From the NCBI GenBank assembly GCA_029532415.1, contig JAQOTA010000047.1, positions 2,604,001 to 2,668,000 of the forward strand: DNA of 64,000 nt, written 5' to 3'. This DNA comes from Marasmius tenuissimus. Taxonomy: Eukaryota > Basidiomycota > Agaricomycetes > Agaricales > Marasmiaceae. Position 1 is the first letter of the stretch. The number at the start of each line of letters is the position of its first letter. This document shows, piece after piece, positions 56,282-64,000 of the stretch. The translations under genes were made by a program, and so were the position numbers. The notes under the pieces were generated by a model that saw nothing but the letters and a program-made list of their open reading frames with translations, did not search any database and was not told the DNA's origin.

Positions 56282-59200
56282 ATACATAGACCCTTGTAAA
56301 GGGGAACAATGTCCTTTTCGATCCTTCGAGACCTGGTCTCCTTCATCTTTGTCAGAAGATACGTTTGAAGATCAGACTCACTCCATCGAGCACTGTACCG
56401 AACGATCGTGTTGTGAGCTGCCTGGGTTGATACGAATCGCGATGATACTGTACGAGTAAGTGTTAGTCTTGAACGAACGAATGAATGAACCCCAAAACAT
56501 AGCCAGCAGCTAGAACAAGCCCCGTCCAGCTGACAATAGAGGTCTACAGAACCGACTTGGAAGTAGGAAAATCAAATGCGGCATTGGGAACGTCTTCAGT
56601 GGTGGATCGATTTAATGGTTGTTTCTATCTTAAGGAATCGTTGGACACAAAGGAATAATGTGCGACGTGAGGATCAAACCCAAGGGCCATAAACTTTCCC
56701 CCTTGAAGTCGGAGTCGGAGGAGGGGTTCGATGATTAAATCCGAATAATTGGACTTGCGCTGAACGTTGAGGCTTCAGCGACGCGAAGAAGCATAGTCCA
56801 CAGGCGCTTTTTGTGCTCCGTTTGTATATTCGAAATTTAGCCGTCTCATTCAACAGCTTTGCAGACTCGTAACCCCAGCGCTTCGACGCCATGAGGGTGG
56901 TGGGCCGTGGCGTGAGGATGAAACGATGATAAGGGCTGTTTTCTGACTATCCAGTGGTTGGTTAAGCACTGATTGGACTCGGGGCTGATGAACTTGAAAC
57001 GTGAACAAGCCTTCAAAACTGACAGGAGCTCGTGCGGGCCGAAAGCACCAGCTTGTTGCTTTTACAAATGGATCGTATTCGACCTCGAATTGAACTCACG
57101 GCTCCCCGGTGCGACTTGGCACGGAACTGAATGGATACTGGCTTTTGAAGTAGTAACGGAAATGAATGTGGAGAATTGGGTGAGGATCGGGGTCACAGAA
57201 CTCGTTGCGCTCCACTTCTTACCGCGAATGAGTAAAGCAGATCTGTGTGTAACCTTTGATTCTTGGGTTCCTGACAAAAGATGACCAGTGTCTTGTGATC
57301 ATCCAAAATTAAAAGGGAGATCATTTTTCCTTTCAGTCATCATGCATCGACGGCCGGAGACTGCTTCCAGACGCCCAGGGAAGCAGGTATAGGTCCTCCC
57401 CCCAAATGTAGGGTTTCAGACCACTTGGTGCACTTACTCAGCAAGGAGCCTCTTCCTCAATCCAGGCACCATCTTACGTGATATGTAGTGGGGCTCGTGA
57501 TATTAGAATCAATTGTGTTCCCCGTCACCCCTGTACGAGTTCAATCCCGGTTGAGTTTGGTTGAAGGTAATCAGCCCTCCCTATCATTCCTCCCGCCTTG
57601 TCCGGGCACTGAAGCGACTCTAGTTGAACTCTGCAAAGAAGAAGACTAGATCACGAAGACTATGATTCCCTTCTTCACGTCCGCATAGAATTCCTTCTCT
57701 ACAGTCAGTCGAACTCTGTTCGCTCGCTCGTTCGACACTCATAGGTATTTGTTTTGACCCAGACAGCGAGTGTGTCTAGCTCCCCTGACGAACCACAACG
57801 ACAAATGGCACAATCATGTGCTCATCTTCACGCCGTCGCAACTCCCAATCTTACACGAGTAGCTTCTTTAACTCAACCAGTCTTCATCTTCTGTTAGACC
57901 TCACCCCCGAATACACACACCCTCAAGCCATGTCTAAAAAAACAAGGCTTTGTGTACCCTCGTACCCTCAAATCGGGAGCTCAAGTTACCCCTTTGTCAC
58001 CTGTGTTTGCGGCTTGAAGGACTCCGCCGCTCGTGAATAATAAGCGCACTCGTGCTGAAAAGTTGGAACGGTTTTCAGAACACTGATGTCTTTGTCAGTC
58101 AGTTTCAACAACTTAAATAGGTCGTGGGTGAACTGGGGGGCTAGATAGAGCAGATTATTCAAGTGAGTGTCAGCACAAAACAGCAAACGATACCCGGGGA
58201 GTACAAGAGTTGAAGGGAAGGGAAAAGGGAATGGCTGACTTGGGGATCAAACCCAAGACCAAGTTTGTGTGAATATGTTGACAACTGAGAACTTTGGTTG
58301 TATTGCTCATTCTCTCTCGGTGTGTTTGTGGTGGGAGACTGCCATTTGAGGGGCTAAACAACAAGTCAAGCTCGATGTTGAATGCGAGAGACCCCCCTCC
58401 CTCGGAGTCAGAGGGATTAGACTCGTGAGCCAAATCGTGAATATGACGCGACACGACATGAAGAGTTCAGAGCTCACTCGCTACAGTCCTATAGTTTCAA
58501 TGCCCGCCGTTGAGGAATACACAAAGATTATAAAGGTAGGCAGATATCTTTCCCAATGCTTCGAGACCTGGTTGCGTTCGTCTTCACCAGGAGATACATT
58601 GAAAAACTAGACTCACTCCATCCAGTGTTGTACCTACCAACCCAGTCTCTGCTCGAATGAAAAAGCGTTAAATGAACAAATGATCTCTGGAACATAGGCA
58701 GTAAATGGAATGGGCCCAGTCCAGCTGACTATAGGAACTTAGAAGTTGAAGCAAGGGCGATAAAACTCAAATATGGCATTGGCAACGTCTCCAGCGGTGT
58801 AAATGTATTGATCGACGGTCTGTTTATGTTTCTATCTCAGAGAACCGTTGGATACAAAACAATGAGGATAGAACTCAAGACCTGATTGAAATTGCGGGCT
58901 GCGAACTTTCTCCGTTGGAGTCGCGCTATGTCGCGCATTGGCAACAAAACCGGTCTGCTGATGCCCCGCAAGCTATCTGATATAGCCGTCTTCTTCAACA
59001 GCTTTGAAGATTTCCTGGACTTGCCGTCTCAAGAATCAATGTTATGTGCCTCAGCGCTTGGACATTATACGGGTTGTAGTGTGAGGCTGGGACGATGATA
59101 GGGGCTGTTTTGTGAGTATTTGGTAGTTGATCGGACTCAGGGTTGGTGGGCTCAAACTGTGAACAAGCCCATTCAGAATTGTCAGGAAGTCGTGCGGGCT

Positions 59201-61636
59201 GAGGGCGTCGTTTCGTTGCTTCTACATGCTTCTACAAGTCCTCTAATTCAAAGTGAACTCATGACTCTCCGGTGTAGTCCGGGATTGAATAGGACATGGA
59301 GATTCATGTGGATGGTCAGGACGAAACCCTCAGAACATATTGTATTTGACTTACAGTGAATGGTTATGCGCATCTAGAAGTCTTGGAAGGCGAGTCCTAT
59401 ACCACGACAATACCACACCCAGTTTGGCCCTGCTCGATATTTGCCTGTTCAAACCACAACCGGACACCCAGTTTGGTCCAGCTCGACATTTGCCCGTGGC
59501 ACAACGTCGAACACAGAAACTCCCTCGGAGTCGGAGCAGGGTGTCCATGATTGATGATTGACGCGACGTGAAGCATAGAGGTTCAGTCGTCGGTCTTCTT
59601 TGTCGGCTTTAATTTACACAGAACTTGACCGGCCGGCAAACTCGCTTCAAGGATCAATGTATCGCCAGCACATCGACAAAGGGAATTGTGGGCCTGTTGT
59701 GTCAATGTCAACTGTAGCTGAACCGATCATAGCAATTTTTCGAGTATTCAGTATCCAATGAATGATCGGGCCCGGCGTTGATGAGCTCAAAACGAGATTG
59801 ACAGAATCACACTCGTACGGGTCGCGGTGGGAGATCCCGCCAATTGTGGCGTAGATAACAAAGTGAACTCGCGAGTATACGTCAGTAACCTGCGAATTAA
59901 TCATTCAAGACCGTATAACCGGTACCGCCTTACCGGTTCGGCCCTGAACAGCTGGATCGAAACAAGAAGCCTGCACCTGGGCAATCATAAGTGAAGTGTA
60001 CCCTCCCCTACCCTTGTTCTCCAACTCACAATAGGTAGTAGGTTGAGGGAAACCTCAAGCGCCCTTCGTCTCAATGTCATTGAGACTTCCAACTCGCGGT
60101 GAGTACGCAGTCAACGAGACTCCCTACAGACAGGGTTCCCTGGCCTATACCACCCAAAAACCCTTGGCAGACCCCTTTAACTCACTACATTTGTCCGCCA
60201 GGTGAGCCTCAATTTTGATAAGAATTTCCGTTCTCATTCTTTCATTTGTCCACCAGTGTCCTAGAGTTTTTATTGTATCTGGATCGGGCGCAATCAGTCG
60301 ACAGTGTCCAGAATGGGTGATATAATTCTTGGTCCCCTGACTTAGTGTTGCTTCCTACGCGAGATAAAAAAATCACATTCAACGATTGGAAAACCCACGA
60401 ACTGAGTCTTGGGTACAAATGAGTGTCGAGTAGAATTCTACCAGTGTTCTCCGTACCCACTTCTCTATTTAGAGTAAAAACACTCTTTGGAGGACTGTAA
60501 GACAATTGTTTCACGTGAGGTAGGATGTTTTGCTGTTCGCTTGAATTCAATGAGAAGTGCCGCTCAGTCTTCTTCGATGATCAGCTACTTGAAGGTTGAG
60601 GCTACAGGGAGCCGACAAAGCATAGTTCACGGGCGTCGCTTCTGCTCCGATTGTATGTTTCAAAAAGTTTAGCTGTCTTCTTCAACAGCTTTGCAGACTC
60701 CCTGAACTCGGTCCAAGAATCAATGTGACCTCAGCGCACGTGGACTCCATGCGGGTTGTGGCGTGAGTTGGAATGATGCTAGGGATTTTCTTTTCGAATA
60801 TTTAGTAGTTGGTAGATGAGTGATCGGACCCAGGGTTGATGGGCTCGAATTGTAAACGCAAAAGTTGTGCGGGCTGAGAGCGTCGGCTCTTTGCTTTTAC
60901 TTACAAACAGATGTTTTTCAAGAATTTTAGCTTCAATTGAACTCACGACTGTCCAGTTGGGACGGTACAACTTAGATCGGAATTGAATGAGACTGGAGTC
61001 TGAGTAGTGGAGATTGATGTCAATGTCGACGTTGAGCTAGGGTCAAGGGTCAAGGACGACAGCCGCAGATTGTTGCCTTCTACAGTAAATGAGTAAGCAC
61101 ATCACTAGAGCGCTTGCAAGGCGACTTCTCGATCAAGACAGCTCCACATTATGTTCGGCCCAGCTCAAAATACAGACATTTAAACTACAACGTCGAACAT
61201 GAGAACCCCTTGGAGTCGGATGGTGGGTCCATGATCGATCATGATTGACTTGGTGTGCAAATAGCGGTTCAGTCGTCTTTGTCGGCTTCAGTTTTTACAG
61301 GACTTCCAATTGACCTGACAATGAACGGCAAAGTCGCTCCAAGGATCGATGTATTGCCAGCGCATGGACAAAACAAATTGTGGGCCTGTGGCGTGAACGT
61401 CAACTGGATTATTAGCTGAGCCGATGATAGGGGCTTTTGGGTGTTCAGTATCCGAACGGGAATTCCCGTCCTGAGGATCAAGTTAATTAGCCTTGCATAA
61501 GCTCAGTCAAGACCGACAAGGATTGGCAGACTCTAACTCGTACGGGTCGGTGGAGACAGTCCCACCAATTGTGGCGTAGAATTGGGGCTGAGCTTTGGCC
61601 ACTGGAGCAAGCTCAGTCCCAAGTGATAAAGAATTA
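56282..61636. other. decayed dispersed repeats, no gene recognised
   Basis: The stretch to 57,560 continues the duplicate of 13,830-15,120. The stretches 58,430-59,330 and 60,480-60,990 hold further diverged copies of the same repeat, as does 39,100-39,600. A 47-50 bp direct repeat (CCCAGTTTGG...CTCGA...TTTGCC) lies at 59,419-59,497. A 19-bp palindrome (GTCTCAATGTCATTGAGAC) lies near 60,087. I see no coding region that I would defend. Confidence 0.4.
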
Positions 61637-61866
61637 CAGTCGCCCAAAAAACTGGCCAAATGTTGGGGTACCCCATAAAGAATGGCCCATATCTCCACCA
61701 TGGAGCATGATTACCTAATACTCTAGATACACAAAGTGGACCCTGAAAGCACTACTTTCAGGTGCAGTTTACCCCATTGGATTATCAGCTCCCAGTGTGG
61801 AGATATTCCACATTCAAGTCAAAATTGCATTTGGCCAGTTTTTTGACTGGGGGGTCAAAATCAGTG
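61637..61866 (+). repeat. left 230-bp TIR of the Tc1 element
   Basis: It matches 63,047-63,276 in inverted orientation with few differences. The word AAAAAACTGGCCAAATG at the tip recurs near the inner end as a candidate second transposase-binding site. Confidence 0.9.
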
Positions 61867-61877
61867 GATTTTACATT

Positions 61878-62915
61878 CTAGTACTTTGTATGGCCTCCCT
61901 TGGCCTTGATAACTGCAGCACACCACCTAGGCATACTTTCTATCAGCTTCTGACACACTTCCACCTCAATCTTCACCCACTCCTCTGCTGCCCTGTCCCA
62001 CAATTCATAAACTCCAGAAGGGGGTGCATCATAGCCTGTAAGTTGACTTTTAAGGTGTTTCCAAAGGTTCTCAATGGGGTTGAGGTCAGGAGACTGGGAA
62101 GGCCACTCCATAACCTCAATTCCATTGTCTTTGAACCACTTGGAGGCCAATTTTGATGTGTGTTTGGGGTCGTTATCTTGTTGGAAGATGAATTTGTCAG
62201 AAGAAAGGTCGAGATTTTCCCTGCTAATTGGCAAATGCTCCTCCAAAATGTCCACATACTGCTGTGCATCCATCCTCCCCTCAACCTCCGCCAACTGCCC
62301 CACACCATTCCAGCTCATACATCCCCAAACCATTATATTCCCTCCCCCAAACTTCACAGTTTTCTTCACCTCCTGCTCCAGTAGTGGATCTCCCTTTGTT
62401 TTCCACACATATGATCTCCCATCTGACTCATATTGGTTCACCTTGGACTCATCTGTGAATATAACCCTTTTCCAGTCTTCCACTGTCCAGTTCATGTGCT
62501 TCTGTGCCCATGCCAACCTGCCCCGCTTGTGGTATGGCTTGAGTAGTGGTTTCTTTTTCTGTTTTGTGGCATACATATGATGCTTGTGAAGGAGATTTCT
62601 GGTGGTTTGTGGAGTGATAGGGGAGTCCAGGACAGTGTTGAGTGTTTGGGCCATGTGAGAGGCATCCTTGGAAGCACCAGTGCGGATTTGTGTCAGAATA
62701 TGGTGTTCATCACGGGGGGTGAGTTTCTTGGGACAGCCACCACAAGGGTTCTCCTTGTCAGGGAGCAGTCCGTTGATGTAGTTGGTGACTGTGGTCTTGC
62801 TACAACACACTTTGGCTGCAATATCCCTGGCAGAAAGGCTGGGATTTGCAGCAAGTTCCAGGATAAGCTTTTGTTTAGCTTTAGAAAGGGGGTGCATGTT
62901 GGTGCCCCATCTCAA
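61878..62915 (-). CDS. Tc1/mariner transposase (DD34E), 345 aa
   Basis: The N-terminal helix-turn-helix region occupies about 8-50 ('LSARDIAAKVCCSKTTVTNY'), followed by a GRPR-like linker (here GGCPKK). A second DNA-binding half extends to about 120. The catalytic core has D155 in 'VIFTDESK', D247 in 'FQQDNDPKHTS' and E282 in 'SPDLNPIENLW', with exactly 34 residues between the last two. The length is normal for the family. The enzyme excises and inserts the element at TA. The ATG at 62,915 is used, and a second ATG at codon 7 gives a start closer to the family pattern. The frame starts only 132 bp inside the right TIR and stops 12 bp after the left one, so the element carries nothing else. 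Confidence 0.95.
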   Translation of the reverse strand: MRWGTNMHPLSKAKQKLILELAANPSLSARDIAAKVCCSKTTVTNYINGLLPDKENPCGGCPKKLTPRDEHHILTQIRTGASKDASHMAQTLNTVLDSPITPQTTRNLLHKHHMYATKQKKKPLLKPYHKRGRLAWAQKHMNWTVEDWKRVIFTDESKVNQYESDGRSYVWKTKGDPLLEQEVKKTVKFGGGNIMVWGCMSWNGVGQLAEVEGRMDAQQYVDILEEHLPISRENLDLSSDKFIFQQDNDPKHTSKLASKWFKDNGIEVMEWPSQSPDLNPIENLWKHLKSQLTGYDAPPSGVYELWDRAAEEWVKIEVEVCQKLIESMPRWCAAVIKAKGGHTKY

Positions 62916-63046
62916 AGATGCTCAAGCCTTTTATAATGTCCAGTAGAGTACATGATGTCACTCAAGACATCATAGATGATGCTGTCAAAAGTATGAAGTC
63001 ATACTGATGTCATATCTTACAACACAATAGAATTACTCCTCAACAT

Positions 63047-63276
63047 CACTGATTTTGACCCCCTGGTCAAAAAACTGGCCAAATGCAATTTTGACTTGAA
63101 TGTGGAATATCTCCACACTGGGAGCTGATAATCCAATGGGGTAAACTGCACCTGAAAGTAGTGCTTTCAGGGTCTATTTTGTGTATCTAGAGTATTAGGT
63201 AATCATGCTCCATGATGGAGATATGGGCCATTCTTTATGGGGTCCCCCAACATTTGGCCAGTTTTTTGGGCGACTG
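63047..63276 (-). repeat. right 230-bp TIR of the Tc1 element
   Basis: Inverse of 61,637-61,866. It ends ...GGGCGACTG before the TA duplication. Confidence 0.9.
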
Positions 63277-64000
63277 TATGGTAGGTATTACATCATCACT
63301 TTTGGGTTCCGCACCTCAGATTCTGGTTCTTTCTTCTGTTCCTCTCTCTCGGCCGTGCACATGTCTCTCTGGTGGCCCGCGCCAAGAAGCGGTGATCAGC
63401 GGCGGACACTCACTACAGCATTTACTTGGCCAGGCCAGCCTCACACACTTACCTGTCTTGAATGCAAGCCGAGATTGTGCAGGATAATTCAAGGGGTGTC
63501 ACCAAAAAAATTTTATATATGATCTTCCCATACGATCTTAAGGCCCTTCAGGACCCCCTCCCCCCTCCCTCCTGCCATTTTGGGAAGGTGGTTCCCACAG
63601 TCACATGTCTATTCTCCCTATCAAACCTGTTTTGACAATATGTTTTCCAGTTGGAATTGGTGCTAATATTACTCACAAAGTACTGAGAGCTTCTGGATAT
63701 GGTAGGACCTGAGTGGTTTCCTTGAGGAAGCTGTGTGTCTAATAGGAAGGTTCAAAACCCAGACCCCAGACTCCGGCATACCTTCCAAGTTTGGCGACCT
63801 GTACAACTCACACCGGATTTTGGGACAAAAACATGTAAGTTTGGGCCTTTTTGGCTGTGTACTTCATTCTCTAGCCTCTGAGCACTTTGAATGAGTATTA
63901 AAGAGTGCTGAAAGGGCTCTCTAGGCTTCCCAAGTCCACCCAAAGGGGGGTCACTTTTTGATCTTAAGGGCTCGGGGACCCCCCCTACCCCATATGACCG
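63277..64000. other. unassigned DNA, possible left end of another element
   Basis: CAAGGGGTGTCACC at about 63,490 resembles a hAT-type terminus. GATCTTAAGG followed by GGGACCCCC-like words occurs at 63,533 and 63,960. The window ends before a second terminus could be seen. No gene is recognised. Confidence 0.3.

Larger units (their letters stand above)
40600..57560. repeat. segmental duplicate B2, paralogous to 7,740-15,120
   Basis: The order is the same as in B1: left arm, membrane gene (M5), spacer, TatD relic (T3), tRNA-Ile, downstream repeats. It is enlarged by the Copia element, a 233-bp MITE and a 284-bp element, none of which is in B1. Conversely it lacks the solo LTR and the hAT MITE of B1. 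Confidence 0.7.
61637..63276 (-). mobile_element. apparently intact Tc1/mariner transposon, 1,640 bp
   Basis: TA lies on both sides (61,635-61,636 and 63,277-63,278). The ends are CAGTCGCCCAAAAAACTGGC and its inverse, and the inverted repeats are 230 bp each. A single uninterrupted transposase frame lies between. Long inverted repeats with inner repeats of the tip sequence (ACTGGCCAAATG appears at both the outer and inner ends of each TIR) resemble the IR/DR type of Tc1 elements such as Sleeping Beauty. It may be active. Confidence 0.93.

Noticed and set aside
59884..60230. Possible LTR or pol-III gene around the CCGGTACCGCCTTACCGG stretch
   Set aside because: No matching second copy or tRNA fold was found in the window.

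Overview
The window is nuclear DNA from a filamentous fungus, most likely a mushroom-forming basidiomycete (Agaricomycete). The evidence is genes split by many 46-65 bp GT-AG introns, intron-containing tRNA-Ile(AAU) genes, secreted single-span membrane proteins of a style common in Agaricomycetes, and a dense mixture of fungal DNA transposons and LTR retrotransposons. Single-copy genes are almost absent. The region is an accessory, repeat-rich island.

Layout. The background is a decayed segmental repeat. A complete unit reads: membrane-protein gene (minus strand), spacer, TatD-type nuclease relic (plus strand), tRNA-Ile, downstream repeats. Two nearly full units lie at about 7.7-15.1 kb and 40.6-57.6 kb. 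Partial units lie at 0.3-7.7 kb and 16.3-23.8 kb, and the latter continues at 35.1-37.3 kb. Six membrane-gene copies (M1-M6) and four TatD relics (T0-T3) result. Only membrane copies M4 (19.8-21.1 kb) and M5 (51.7-52.9 kb) keep an open frame, and all TatD copies are broken. Because the units are paralogous, many later insertions can be read against an empty site in another copy. These are a solo LTR, a hAT-type MITE, TA-flanked MITEs, a 284-bp inverted-repeat element, the Copia element and an 11.3-kb Mutator-like element.

The most interesting object is the 11,332-bp segment at 23,807-35,138. It splits one repeat unit, is flanked by a perfect 9-bp duplication (AGCGATACG) and has matching 31-bp terminal inverted repeats. 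It encodes a complete seven-exon 984-aa MULE transposase with a SWIM finger. It also carries an eight-exon gene for a PHD-like finger protein that I read as carrying a caspase-like fold, and a six-exon Cys-rich protein. Between these genes lie fragments of at least three host genes: a DEAH-box RNA helicase, a cullin and a DUF5923-family protein. It behaves like an autonomous, cargo-carrying Pack-MULE. A cluster of five ACGCGTC motifs sits upstream of the transposase.

Other mobile elements. There is an apparently intact Ty1/Copia element (41,887-51,059) with identical 519-bp LTRs, a 5-bp TSD and a copia-type internal initiator-tRNA primer site. Its 2,362-aa polyprotein has about 780 unexplained residues between Gag and protease. 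There is also an apparently intact Tc1/mariner element (61,637-63,276) with 230-bp inverted repeats and a DD34E transposase. No prokaryotic features, CRISPR arrays or rRNA genes were seen. Splice sites were inferred by hand from GT-AG and reading frame and have no transcript support.
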